This document shows positions 9,148 through 17,903 of a stretch of 64,000 nt of DNA, in pieces. This DNA comes from Clostridium chrysemydis. Lineage in GTDB: Bacteria; Bacillota; Clostridia; Clostridiales; Clostridiaceae. The stretch lies in assembly GCF_015234215.1 (NCBI RefSeq), contig NZ_JADEKP010000001.1, positions 124,001 to 188,000 on the forward strand. Direction: 5' to 3'. The notes beneath the pieces are model-generated. The model did no database searches. It saw only the letters and a program-made list of their open reading frames with translations, and was not told the origin of the DNA. The translations under genes were made by a program, and so were the position numbers. Positions within the stretch are counted from its first letter, which is position 1; each line of letters begins with the position of its first letter.

Positions 9148-9313
9148 TTTAATCCTCCTAAGTGTTTTTTAAACCAATATTTCCATTATACTTTATAGAT
9201 TTAATATAATAAATCAAAATCTTTAATTTAAATATTAGCATTCCCTATAAATGATATAACTTTACATAATTAAATGTTATAATTAATTTATAGTTTATGT
9301 GGAGGAAGTAAAA

Positions 9314-10024
9314 ATGCTTAAATATGAAGAAATAGCAGAAGATATAATTAAAAAAATTGAAGAAGGAAAATATGGACCTAACGATCAATTACCTTTAGAA
9401 AAAGAGATGTGTGAGCATTATGGTGTAAGCCGTATTACTATAAAAAAAGCTATGGATACCTTAGTTTTTAGGGGATTAGTTGTTAAACGTAGAGGGTCTG
9501 GGACCTTTGTAAAAGACATAACAGAAAAAGAATTTACAAGTATAAGTGAATCTAATCAGTTTTTAGGGTTTTCAAGAACTTTCAAAAACGCAAAAATAAC
9601 TTCTGAAATAGTAGAATTTAAAGTAATAACTCCAGATGAAAAAATATCTAAAAAGCTTAGGATAAATAAAGATGACTTTGTTTATTATATAGTTAGAGCA
9701 AGATATGCAGACGGTGAGCCTTATGTAGTTGAATATACTTATATGCCAATAGATACAATCCCAGGCTTAAAGATTGATACTATTAAAGGATCTCTTTACG
9801 AATATATTGAAGAGAATTTAAACTTAAAAATAAAAAGTGCCCACAGAACAATAAGGGCATCTCTTCCTACAGATTTAGAAAAAGAAAAGCTTAAAATTAA
9901 TGAGCCACTTCCTATCTTAGAAGTAGAACAAGTAGCTTATTTAGATACAGGACAGCCTTTTGAATATTCTAAATCAAGACATAGGGGAGATAAATTCGAA
10001 TTTAAAAGTATAAGTGTTAATTAG
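9314..10024 (+). CDS. GntR-family regulator with UTRA effector domain
   Basis: About 236 residues. The N-terminal winged helix has the GntR features YGPNDQLPLEKEMCEHYGVSR and a VKRRGSGTFV wing. The C-terminal UTRA domain has VEYTYMP and ends FEYSKSRHRGDKFEF. HutC/UTRA regulators bind sugar phosphates or related small ligands. ATG 9314 is chosen because GGAGG at 9301-9305 is 8 bases upstream; GTG 9299 is part of the ribosome region. The nearest catabolic genes are the PTS/glucosidase pair 1.3 kb downstream, which have a palindrome over their transcription start, so it may repress them. This is inference. Confidence 0.88.
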   Translation: MLKYEEIAEDIIKKIEEGKYGPNDQLPLEKEMCEHYGVSRITIKKAMDTLVFRGLVVKRRGSGTFVKDITEKEFTSISESNQFLGFSRTFKNAKITSEIVEFKVITPDEKISKKLRINKDDFVYYIVRARYADGEPYVVEYTYMPIDTIPGLKIDTIKGSLYEYIEENLNLKIKSAHRTIRASLPTDLEKEKLKINEPLPILEVEQVAYLDTGQPFEYSKSRHRGDKFEFKSISVN

Positions 10025-10025
10025 G

Positions 10026-10050
10026 TTTTACACAAAGATTTTGTGTAAAA
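10026..10050 (+). repeat. 11-bp perfect palindromic hairpin after gntR
   Basis: TTTTACACAAA (10026-10036) / TTTGTGTAAAA (10040-10050) with a 3-base loop and no T-run after it. It could be an mRNA-end hairpin or a protein site; the true terminator follows. Confidence 0.6.
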
Positions 10051-10060
10051 AAGTATAAAT

Positions 10061-10097
10061 AAATGGATGCCTCTAGTGGACATCCATTTTTATTTTT
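10061..10097 (+). terminator. Terminator of gntR
   Basis: A 9-bp stem AAATGGATG (10061-10069) / CATCCATTT (10081-10089) followed by T-rich DNA. Confidence 0.85.
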
Positions 10098-10143
10098 GAA
10101 TTATATAGTAAGCTAAGATAAATAAATATTATATTTAAAATAT

Positions 10144-11100
10144 TTATTTATCTATTTCTTTAGTAAAAGATTTTATATTCTTTGCTATATTTTTGTATTC
10201 ATAATTTTGAACATAGTGACTGCAGTCTAAATTAATTAATTTACCTTTTTTATTTTCATTTATAAAATCACTCTGAAATTTTTTCCATTCATCTTCATTC
10301 CAGCCTGTCCCAGCTCCATTAGAGCAAAACATTAAAATAGGGATATTAACTGATATTCCTTTTTTAACTATAGAAGCATTATTTTTAATTTCATAAACTT
10401 CATTTATCATAGTTTTAGTAGCAGTTCTTCTATAAAATACAGATTTATATATTTCTTTTTCTTCCTCACTTAAAATTCCATGTTTTATAGCATCACTTTC
10501 AGATATACCAGGTAAAAATCTTGTTATACCGAGATGTGCTGCAAGTGAACTGATTTTTATTAAAGGCATATTAATAGAGAGTTTTGAGTATGAATCAGGT
10601 ACTGCCATATCTAAACCTACAATAGCCTTTACTTCTTTTGGGTATTGCTGTGCCCAATATAAAGCCTCTATACCTGACATAGAATGAGGACATAATATAT
10701 ATGGACCTGTTATACCAGCTTTTTGAAGCGCTTCTCTTGATTCATTTAATATAGTTTGGATAGTTCGCTTTTCATCAACAACATCGCTAAATCCGTATCC
10801 AAACTTTTCTATTACAACAATTTTATAATCATCACTTAATTGTGAATATAAAGATTTAAAATCAAGTATTGGTGAACTTGTTCCACCACCAGACATAAAA
10901 ACTAATGTATTATCACCGTCACCCTCTGTATAAATACTCATTTTATTACCATTTACATCAATCATCTTTCCTAGTGGTTTAAATAAGGTATCTTCCTTTT
11001 TAAGCTGTGATTTATGATTAATATAGCTTATAAATGCAATGATAAATATAACGATAAAACATATAAAAAATATTCTAATAACTTTTATTCCCAACTTCAT
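10144..11100 (-). CDS. Membrane-anchored alpha/beta hydrolase
   Basis: 318 residues with an N-terminal helix (about 7-26) and an alpha/beta-hydrolase fold. The oxyanion-hole region is VFMSGGGTSSP. The nucleophile elbow is PHSMSG, with Pro where the family usually has Gly. The probable catalytic His is in LDCSHYVQNYEY near the C-terminus. The acid residue is not certain. The catalytic part should sit outside the membrane. It is a single gene between convergent gntR and the divergent PTS operon. Substrate unknown: an esterase, lipase or peptidase-like activity is possible. Confidence 0.8.
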   Translation of the reverse strand: MKLGIKVIRIFFICFIVIFIIAFISYINHKSQLKKEDTLFKPLGKMIDVNGNKMSIYTEGDGDNTLVFMSGGGTSSPILDFKSLYSQLSDDYKIVVIEKFGYGFSDVVDEKRTIQTILNESREALQKAGITGPYILCPHSMSGIEALYWAQQYPKEVKAIVGLDMAVPDSYSKLSINMPLIKISSLAAHLGITRFLPGISESDAIKHGILSEEEKEIYKSVFYRRTATKTMINEVYEIKNNASIVKKGISVNIPILMFCSNGAGTGWNEDEWKKFQSDFINENKKGKLINLDCSHYVQNYEYKNIAKNIKSFTKEIDK

Positions 11101-11247
11101 AGAGTCACCTCATAGTAAAATTTAGCATTTTATATTTTATTTTACACTAAAAAGGACAAAATCAAAATAAAAGGTAATAAATGACTGTGTGTTATACGAT
11201 AAAAAGATAAATAATATATTTTTATTAACAAAAAGACATATCTTTTG

Positions 11248-11276
11248 TTGACAAAGAATATAATTTAATATATATT
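11248..11276 (+). promoter_or_regulatory. Promoter of the PTS/glucosidase operon
   Basis: TTGACA (11248-11253), a 17-bp spacer and TATATT (11271-11276), upstream of the EIIC gene. Confidence 0.85.
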
Positions 11277-11279
11277 TAG

Positions 11280-11293
11280 TGTAACGGATTACA
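11280..11293 (+). promoter_or_regulatory. Palindromic operator over the PTS transcription start
   Basis: TGTAACGGATTACA is an inverted repeat (TGTAA / TTACA) placed 3 bases after the -10 box. It fits a repressor site. It also matches the CcpA cre consensus except for one central base, so it may be a cre, a GntR site, or both. Confidence 0.55.
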
Positions 11294-11330
11294 TTAAAGG
11301 TATTAATAAAATATAAAGGGGATGTTTTTT

Positions 11331-12635
11331 GTGGACAAATTTAATTTATTTATTGAAGAGAGAATTTTACCTATAGCAGGAAAGTTAGGTTCAAGCAGAA
11401 TCCTTAGAGTGTTAAGAGATGCATTTATGCTTAGCTTCCCGCTAACTATTGTAGGATCAATTGCAGTAGTACTTATGAATTTCCCATATTTAGATAAAAT
11501 AATAGGAAGTGCTGGAGTTCTTTTTGTAAATAATGTTTTTGGAATACTTCCATCTGTAACTATGAGTATTGCAACATTATTTATAGTAATCGGTATAGGT
11601 TATTATTTTGCAAAAAGTTATGAAGTAGACGGAATATTTTCAGCTGCAATTGCAGTTTCAGCATTTTTAGTTTTAACTCCATTAAGTATAACAACTGAAG
11701 GTGGAGAAATAATTAATGATGTTATTCCTATAGCTAGACTTGGGGCTAAAGGGATGTTTGTTGGAATTATAGGATCATTTATAGCTTCTAGTATTTATGT
11801 TTTTGTTACAAAGAAAAATTGGACAATCAAAATGCCAGAAGGTGTACCAACAGCAGTTGCAAAATCTTTTGCAGCATTAATTCCAGGATGTATAGTAATT
11901 TTAGTATTTTTAGCTATAAGAGTTGGATTTACTTATACAGTATGGGGAAATGTACATGATTTTATCTACGAAATAATTCAAATGCCTTTAGTTTCACTAG
12001 GAAGTGGACTAGCTGCTACATTAGTTGCTATTTTTGCTATACAGTTCTTATGGTTCTTTGGATTACACGGGCAAATAATCGTAAATTCAGTTTTAGACCC
12101 TGTTTGGAATACTTTATCTTTAGAAAATTATGAAGCCTTTGTAAAAGGGAGTGATCTTCCAAACATAATAACAAAACAGTTTATAGAGACATTTACAGTA
12201 GGAATGGGTGGAACTGGTATGACACTTGCAGTTATTGCAGGAATATTTGTTTATTGTAAGAGTAAATCATTAAAACAAATAGGTAAGCTTTCAGCACCAG
12301 CTGGAATATTTAATGTAAATGAGCCAGTTATATTTGGACTACCAATAGTAATGAACCCTACGATATTAATACCTTGGATAGTAGCACCAATCATCGTAGT
12401 AACTTTATCATATTTCGCTATGAAAACTGGAATGGTTCCAAAAACAACAGGGGTTGCGGTACCTTGGACTGTACCTATATTCTTTAGTGGAACTTTAGCT
12501 ACAAACTCAATTAGAGGAGGACTACTTCAATTAGTTAATTTCGCTATAGTTTTCGTAGCTTGGATGCCGTTTTTAAAGTCATTAGATATTATAAATCTAA
12601 AAAATGAAAGTTTAAAAAAGAGTGAAGAAGTTTAA
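11331..12635 (+). CDS. celB: PTS EIIC permease, cellobiose/lactose type
   Basis: About 434 residues and roughly ten membrane helices. Family signatures include the start VDKFNLFIEERILPIAGK, the WFFGLHG segment and the sugar-site loop NVNEPVIFGLPIV. It imports a beta-glucoside or similar disaccharide with phosphorylation through the PTS. The start is taken as GTG 11331, because AAAGGGG at 11315-11321 touches ATG 11322 but lies 9 bases before GTG, and family members begin M-D-K-F. EIIA and EIIB are not encoded nearby and must be supplied from elsewhere. It is co-transcribed with the GH1 enzyme. The substrate (cellobiose or other) is not settled. Confidence 0.85.
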   Translation: MDKFNLFIEERILPIAGKLGSSRILRVLRDAFMLSFPLTIVGSIAVVLMNFPYLDKIIGSAGVLFVNNVFGILPSVTMSIATLFIVIGIGYYFAKSYEVDGIFSAAIAVSAFLVLTPLSITTEGGEIINDVIPIARLGAKGMFVGIIGSFIASSIYVFVTKKNWTIKMPEGVPTAVAKSFAALIPGCIVILVFLAIRVGFTYTVWGNVHDFIYEIIQMPLVSLGSGLAATLVAIFAIQFLWFFGLHGQIIVNSVLDPVWNTLSLENYEAFVKGSDLPNIITKQFIETFTVGMGGTGMTLAVIAGIFVYCKSKSLKQIGKLSAPAGIFNVNEPVIFGLPIVMNPTILIPWIVAPIIVVTLSYFAMKTGMVPKTTGVAVPWTVPIFFSGTLATNSIRGGLLQLVNFAIVFVAWMPFLKSLDIINLKNESLKKSEEV

Positions 12636-12679
12636 ATTATATATAAATAGAGAGGTTTAAATTTAGGAGGATTAAGTTT

Positions 12680-14068
12680 ATGAATAAAAAATTAGAATTT
12701 CCAAAAGGATTTTTATGGGGGTCAGCAACATCAGGACCTCAAAGTGAAGGAAGATTTAATAAAAAGCACGATAGCGTTTTTGATTATTGGTTTGATACAG
12801 AACCAGAACTATTCTTTGATGGGGTAGGACCAAACGTGGCATCTAACTTTTATAATAGTTATAAATCAGATTTAAAGATGTTAAATGAAATAGGGTTAAA
12901 TTCACTTAGAACATCTATTCAATGGACTAGACTTATTAAAGATTTTGAGACAGGAGAAGCAGATGAGGATGGAGTTAAATTTTATAATGATGTAATAGAT
13001 GAATGTATTAAAAATAATATGATTCCAATTATGAATTTACATCATTTTGACCTTCCTATAGAACTTTATGAAAAGTACGGAGGGTGGGAGTCTAAACACG
13101 TAGTAGATTTATTTTGTAAATTTGCAAAAACTGCTTTTGAACTTTTTAGAGATAGAGTTAAATACTGGACTACTTTTAACGAACCTATAGTAGTTGTAGA
13201 AGGAGAGTATTTATATCAGTTCCATTATCCAAAACTAGTAGACGGTAAAAAGGCAGTTCAAGTTTTATATAACTTAAATTTAGCTTCAGCTAAAGTTATA
13301 GAAGAATTTAAAAAAGATAATTTAGACGGAGAAATTGGAATAATTTTAAATTTAACTCCAGCTTATCCTAGAAGTGATAGTGAAGAAGATCTTTTAGCAA
13401 GTAAAATTGCAGATGACTTTTTTAATAATTCATTCTTAGACCCAGCTGTAAAAGGAGAGTTCCCTAAATTATTATTAGAAGTTTTAAAGAAAGATAATGT
13501 TCTTTTTGAAAGCACAGAAGAAGAATTAAAAATAATAAAAGAAAACACTGTAGACTTTTTAGGAGTAAATTATTATCAGCCTAGAAGAGTTAAAGCACGT
13601 GAAAAAGAATTAGATTTAAAAGAAAACTGGATGCCAGATAAGTACTTTGAAAATTACGAGATGCCAAACAGAAGGATGAACCCTTATAGAGGTTGGGAAA
13701 TCTATCCTGAGGCGATGTATGATATAGCTATAAATATAAAAGAAAATTATAATAATATACCTTGGTTTATATCAGAAAATGGTATGGGAGTTGAAGGAGA
13801 AGAAAGATATATAAATAAAGAAGGAGTTATAGAAGACGATTATAGAATAGACTTCTTTAAAGAGCATTTAGAATATCTTCACAAAGGTATAGAAGAAGGT
13901 TCAAATTGCTTCGGATATCACACTTGGACTCCTATAGATTGTTGGTCTTGGTGTAATGCTTACAAAAATAGATATGGTTTTATATCAGTAAACCTTAAAA
14001 ATCAAATAAAAACTATTAAAAAATCAGGAAGATGGATAAAAGAGGTTTCTTTAAATAATGGTTTTTAA
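12680..14068 (+). CDS. GH1 6-phospho-beta-glucosidase
   Basis: A 462-residue glycoside hydrolase family 1 enzyme that cleaves the phosphorylated sugar delivered by the adjacent EIIC. The acid/base glutamate is in TFNEP (Glu168) and the nucleophile in SENG (Glu366). The C-terminal WTPIDCWSWCNAYKNRYGF is typical of the family. The N-terminal SATSGPQSEG replaces the more common ATAAYQxEG and occurs in a PTS-linked GH1 subgroup. ATG follows TTAGGAGG closely. Second gene of the operon, 44 bases after EIIC, closed by a strong terminator. Confidence 0.92.
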   Translation: MNKKLEFPKGFLWGSATSGPQSEGRFNKKHDSVFDYWFDTEPELFFDGVGPNVASNFYNSYKSDLKMLNEIGLNSLRTSIQWTRLIKDFETGEADEDGVKFYNDVIDECIKNNMIPIMNLHHFDLPIELYEKYGGWESKHVVDLFCKFAKTAFELFRDRVKYWTTFNEPIVVVEGEYLYQFHYPKLVDGKKAVQVLYNLNLASAKVIEEFKKDNLDGEIGIILNLTPAYPRSDSEEDLLASKIADDFFNNSFLDPAVKGEFPKLLLEVLKKDNVLFESTEEELKIIKENTVDFLGVNYYQPRRVKAREKELDLKENWMPDKYFENYEMPNRRMNPYRGWEIYPEAMYDIAINIKENYNNIPWFISENGMGVEGEERYINKEGVIEDDYRIDFFKEHLEYLHKGIEEGSNCFGYHTWTPIDCWSWCNAYKNRYGFISVNLKNQIKTIKKSGRWIKEVSLNNGF

Positions 14069-14147
14069 AGATAGTATTAGAGTTTTTAATTAAGTTTTGA
14101 TAAATTCGTTCTAGATTTATAGTTACTAGAAGGTTTATATTGCAAAG

Positions 14148-14190
14148 AGGTGTTTTTCATAGAATATATGAAAAACACCTTTTATTTTTT
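14148..14190 (+). terminator. Terminator of the PTS/glucosidase operon
   Basis: A 14-bp stem AGGTGTTTTTCATA (14148-14161) / TATGAAAAACACCT (14167-14180), then a T-rich tail. Confidence 0.9.
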
Positions 14191-14274
14191 ATTATAACTA
14201 AAATTATGTAACCTCTTTTAAGCTTATTACATATAATATATCAAAAGAGCTTATACTGTGTGGAGTTTAATATT

Positions 14275-15195
14275 ATGGAAGATGTAATGAAGATTGTAGA
14301 TACAAGCATGCAAGCTATAGTTAAGCCTAGTACAAGCCTTCCAAAAGAAACTATAAAAAAGTCAGCTTACGGATTAGATATGCTAAATGTAAATGAATTT
14401 TGGAAAATAGGTTACTTTGGAGAAGGAGTAAAAATTGCCGTTTTAGATAGTGGATGTGACGCTGATAATATTTATTTAAGAGATAGAATAATTTTAGGGA
14501 AAAATTTCACTAAAGATGATAACTCAGACGAGAATATCTTTAAAGATTATAATGGCCACGGAACTCACGTTGCAGGGATTATAGGAAGCAGCGCCTTAGG
14601 TGTAGCTCCTAAATGTGAATTAATTATATTAAAGGTTGTACAAGGTAACGGAACAGGAAGCATAGAGAGCTTTCTAAAAGCTTTTAGATTTGCCATAGAG
14701 GAAAAGGTAGATATTATATCCATTTCGTTAGGGTCACCTAAGGAAGTAGAGGAAATCCACGATTCTATAAAGATTGCGAATAGCTTAGGGATTTCTGTAG
14801 TTTGCGCAGCTGGAAATTTAGGAGACGGAAATAGCGATACAGATGAATTATTATATCCTAGTGCATACAACGAAGTTATAAGTGTTGGTGCTGTTGATAA
14901 TAGCAAGAGCATAGCTGATTTTACAAATTCTAATAAAGAAGTAGATGTTGTTGCACCTGGTGTAAATATTTTATCTACATTTCCAGAAAACAGATTTGCA
15001 TTTTTAACGGGAACTAGTATGAGCGCTCCATTTGTAACTGGTGTAATTGCTCTTATTATAGAGTGGTCAAAAGTAGAGTTTGGAAGAAGATTTACAGAAG
15101 ATGAAATCTATAGCGAACTTATAAAAAACACTGTGTCTTTAGAGGCACCTAGAACTTTTCAAGGAAAAGGGCTAGTATATTGTAGTTTGAGATAA
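14275..15195 (+). CDS. Intracellular subtilisin-like serine protease (S8)
   Basis: About 306 residues with the subtilase triad: Asp58 in VLDSG, His95 in GHGTHVAG and Ser248 in GTSMSAP, plus the oxyanion Asn in CAAGN. No signal peptide is visible and the short N-terminal extension is polar, so it resembles intracellular subtilisins rather than secreted ones. ATG 14275 is preferred, with GGAG 9 bases upstream; the upstream GTG 14260 is inside the ribosome site. It is a monocistronic gene ending at a terminator shared with the convergent small gene. It likely has a role in cytoplasmic protein turnover. Confidence 0.88.
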   Translation: MEDVMKIVDTSMQAIVKPSTSLPKETIKKSAYGLDMLNVNEFWKIGYFGEGVKIAVLDSGCDADNIYLRDRIILGKNFTKDDNSDENIFKDYNGHGTHVAGIIGSSALGVAPKCELIILKVVQGNGTGSIESFLKAFRFAIEEKVDIISISLGSPKEVEEIHDSIKIANSLGISVVCAAGNLGDGNSDTDELLYPSAYNEVISVGAVDNSKSIADFTNSNKEVDVVAPGVNILSTFPENRFAFLTGTSMSAPFVTGVIALIIEWSKVEFGRRFTEDEIYSELIKNTVSLEAPRTFQGKGLVYCSLR

Positions 15196-15199
15196 AAAT

Positions 15200-15228
15200 A
15201 AAGATGCGAAGAATTTCGCATCTTTTTA
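15200..15228. terminator. Bidirectional terminator
   Basis: An 11-bp stem AAAGATGCGAA / TTCGCATCTTT (15200-15210 / 15214-15224) between convergent genes, with T-tail on the plus strand. Confidence 0.85.
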
Positions 15229-15245
15229 TTTTATAAATTTTTAAA

Positions 15246-15467
15246 TTACCCTTTATGATTAACCATTATATTTTTTACAAGTTCTAAAGATTCTGGTTTT
15301 ATTAAACACAGCATTCTAGGCATAAAACTTTGCATATATTCAGCATTAAAATTACCTTCATCTTGTTTTTTAAAGCTTTCTTTTAAAAGTTCTTCTGCTT
15401 TTTCTTTATTTTCTAAAGTTACATTTTGAAGTATAAAATCGTGGAATTTCTTTTGACCTTCGTTCAT
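15246..15467 (-). CDS. Small soluble hypothetical protein
   Basis: 73 residues, mostly helical and charged (MNEGQKKFHDFILQ...), with a C-terminal MPRMLCLIKPES segment. The start at 15467 is chosen because AAAGGATG lies about 9 bases upstream; an in-frame ATG at 15488 lacks a ribosome site. No family is recognised. It stands alone, convergent with the subtilase. Confidence 0.6.
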   Translation of the reverse strand: MNEGQKKFHDFILQNVTLENKEKAEELLKESFKKQDEGNFNAEYMQSFMPRMLCLIKPESLELVKNIMVNHKG

Positions 15468-15636
15468 AAAAACACATCCTTTTATCAATTTGTTTATATT
15501 ATTATACAGTTTTGATAAATATATATCAAATAACTATAAATATATTGAATAAATGATTAAAAGTATGAGCTAATTATGATAAAAGAATAAATGTATGTTA
15601 CAATCAAATGGAAAATAAAACAAAAGGGGGATAAAA

Positions 15637-16524
15637 ATGAGAATTGAAGTAAAAAATATTAGCAAATCCTTCAAAGACGTAAAAGCTTTAGATAATTTAA
15701 GCTTTACAGTTGAAGAAGGAGAAGCTTTAGGACTTCTTGGAAGAAATGGAGCTGGAAAAACTACTACTATTAGAATACTTTTAGATATTATTGAAAGTGA
15801 TTCAGGGGAAGTACTTTTTGATGGCAGCAAAAAGGTGTTAAATCAAGCTGACTTTGGCTACCTTCCAGAAGAGAGAGGTCTTTACTTAAAGTACACTGTA
15901 AAAAATCAACTTTTATATTTTTTAAGCCTTAGAGGTGTAAGCAAAAGCGAAGGGTTAAAGACTATAGATTTTTGGCTTGAGAAATTTGAAATCAAAGATT
16001 ATTTAAATAAAAAGGTAGAAACTCTATCAAAGGGTAATAAGCAAAAGATTCAATTAATAGTTGCCTTAATGCATAACCCGAGCGTTATAATTTTAGACGA
16101 GCCATTTAGTGGACTAGACCCTGTAAATGTTGAGTTATTTAAAAATGTTATAAGAGAGCTATTAGAAAAAGGAAAGACTTTAATATTTAGTTCTCACAGA
16201 ATGGCGGATGTTGAAGAATTCTGTGATGAAATAGTTATGCTTAAAAACGGGGAATCTATCCTTCAAGGAAACTTAGAAAAAATAAAAGAAGAATATGGAA
16301 TGAAAGATTTAGTTATAGAAACTAGCTCTGATATAAAAGACGTGTTAGATAATAAAGAATTATCATACGTAGAGCAGAAAAATAAATATGTTGTTGATCT
16401 AAAAGATTTAGAAAAAGGAAGAAATCTTTTAAAAGAAATGATAGAAAAAGGAATAGAAATAGATAGCTTCTATTTTGAAAAGCCAAGCCTAAATGACATA
16501 TTTATAGAAAGGCTAGGTGATTAA
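15637..16524 (+). CDS. ABC transporter ATPase (NatA/YhaQ-like)
   Basis: 295 residues with Walker A GRNGAGKTT, the Q-loop region YLPEERGLYLK, signature LSKGNKQKIQ and Walker B VIILDEPFSGLDP, then a DUF4162-like C-terminal domain ending LNDIFIERLGD. The PEERGLY loop is typical of the YhaQ/NatA sodium-export group. ATG follows AAAGGGGG. Its stop is 2 bases before the permease start, so the two are translationally coupled and form one exporter. Export of sodium or a toxic compound is inferred from the family. Confidence 0.9.
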   Translation: MRIEVKNISKSFKDVKALDNLSFTVEEGEALGLLGRNGAGKTTTIRILLDIIESDSGEVLFDGSKKVLNQADFGYLPEERGLYLKYTVKNQLLYFLSLRGVSKSEGLKTIDFWLEKFEIKDYLNKKVETLSKGNKQKIQLIVALMHNPSVIILDEPFSGLDPVNVELFKNVIRELLEKGKTLIFSSHRMADVEEFCDEIVMLKNGESILQGNLEKIKEEYGMKDLVIETSSDIKDVLDNKELSYVEQKNKYVVDLKDLEKGRNLLKEMIEKGIEIDSFYFEKPSLNDIFIERLGD

Positions 16525-16526
16525 TA

Positions 16527-17738
16527 ATGAAAAGATTTTTTACTATATTTTCATTTACTTTTAAAGAAGCTATAAGAAATAAAGGGTTTATAATATCTAC
16601 TTTAATAACACTTGTTTTTTTATTTGGGTTTTCAAACTTAGATAAAATAGTTAAAGTTTTTGATAGCGGTAAGGCTGATAAAGTTTTAGTTTTAGAAGAT
16701 TCTAAAACTAAAAAGCTAAATGAAGAAAGTTTAAAAAGATTTAATTCAGAAGATTATGATTTTATTTTAGGGAATAATCTAAAGGAATTAGATAGTGAAA
16801 GAAAAAAATTAACTGAAGATAAATCAGACTACGTTGGAATTTTAGTTGTAGAAACAGAAAAAAATATTGAAGGTAAGCTTTATGTAAATAAAGAACCAAG
16901 TTCAAGCCTTCAAGATAAAGTGCATGAAATTACAAATAACTTTAAAGTTTTAGAAGATATTAAAAAGTTTAATTTAAAACCTGATGAATATAAAAAGTTA
17001 ATGACTCCTGCAAACGTTGAAGTAATCCAAAAAGGAAATGCTTCAAGTGGAAGAATGATGATAGTGTACTTCTTAATATTTATGTTATACGGTGGTATGA
17101 TAGGACTTGGAAGTATGGTAGCTATGTCAGTTTTAGAAGAAAAATCAAACAGAATTATGGAATCACTTATAACTATGGCAAAACCTTTAGAATTATTCTT
17201 TGGTAAAGTCCTTGGAATTTGTGCAGTAGGAGTAGTTCAGTTTGGAGTTTTAATAGGGGCTGGATCTTTAATGCTTAAAAATTCAGGTATGGCAAGTTCG
17301 ATTCTAGAAAGTGCAAATGTGGATTACAAAGTTATAATAACTTTCTGCATTTTCTTCTTAATAGGATATTTAACTTTCTCACTTCTTTATGGTGCGCTTG
17401 GGTCTCTTGCTAGTAATATGCAAGATGCAAACGGTGCTTTAGGGGGAATTACTTATATAATTATAGCTGTATTTATTATTGCTATGCAGTGTTTAAATCA
17501 TGTTGATTCAACTCCTGCTATAATTTTAAGTTATATTCCATTTGCTTCACCATTAGTTATGTTTGAGAGAATTATATTATCAAATGTTGGAATTTTAGAA
17601 ATTATTTTAAGTATAGGTTTAAATCTTTTATATATATTTATAATAGGTTTTGTAAGTGCAAAAATCTACAAAAGAGGAAGCTTACATTATGGAACAAAGC
17701 TTTCAGTATTTAAAGTTATAAAAGAAATCAAAAAATAA
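16527..17738 (+). CDS. ABC-2 type permease (NatB/YhaP-like)
   Basis: 403 residues. Helix 1 (about 20-35) is followed by a long extracytoplasmic domain (about 40-170) and then five helices from about 175, with the family sequence AMSVLEEKSNRIMESLITMAKPLELFFGK. This is the layout of NatB/YhaP permeases. It pairs with the upstream ATPase. Closed by a terminator at 17772-17806. Confidence 0.88.
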   Translation: MKRFFTIFSFTFKEAIRNKGFIISTLITLVFLFGFSNLDKIVKVFDSGKADKVLVLEDSKTKKLNEESLKRFNSEDYDFILGNNLKELDSERKKLTEDKSDYVGILVVETEKNIEGKLYVNKEPSSSLQDKVHEITNNFKVLEDIKKFNLKPDEYKKLMTPANVEVIQKGNASSGRMMIVYFLIFMLYGGMIGLGSMVAMSVLEEKSNRIMESLITMAKPLELFFGKVLGICAVGVVQFGVLIGAGSLMLKNSGMASSILESANVDYKVIITFCIFFLIGYLTFSLLYGALGSLASNMQDANGALGGITYIIIAVFIIAMQCLNHVDSTPAIILSYIPFASPLVMFERIILSNVGILEIILSIGLNLLYIFIIGFVSAKIYKRGSLHYGTKLSVFKVIKEIKK

Positions 17739-17771
17739 TATTGAGTAAAAAATATAACAGATATTAAATAT

Positions 17772-17806
17772 AAGGGAAATTAAACTTAAAGTTGTTTAAT
17801 TTCCCT
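17772..17806 (+). terminator. Terminator of the ABC exporter operon
   Basis: Long stem AAGGGAAATTAAAC / GTTTAATTTCCCT with a short loop, followed by T-rich DNA. Confidence 0.8.
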
Positions 17807-17825
17807 ATTATTTTAAAATAAAACA

Positions 17826-17882
17826 AGTTGCGTGGACAACTAAATGGGGTTATAATATATAAAAAGTGTTGTGTAGGCAACT
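17826..17882 (+). promoter_or_regulatory. Twin palindromic operators bracketing the EFR1 promoter
   Basis: AGTTGCGTGGACAACT (17826-17841) and TGTTGTGTAGGCAACT (17867-17882) share GTTG-N6-CAAC, with half-sites exactly 41 bases apart (about four helical turns). One overlaps the -35 box and the other lies just downstream of the -10, which is a repressor layout. The shape resembles MarR-type sites. No regulator gene lies next to it. Confidence 0.7.
17828..17856 (+). promoter_or_regulatory. Promoter of the EFR1 gene
   Basis: TTGCGT (17828-17833), a 17-bp spacer and a perfect TATAAT (17851-17856). Confidence 0.75.
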
Positions 17883-17903
17883 AAGATTTGGGGAGGAAGG
17901 TTT

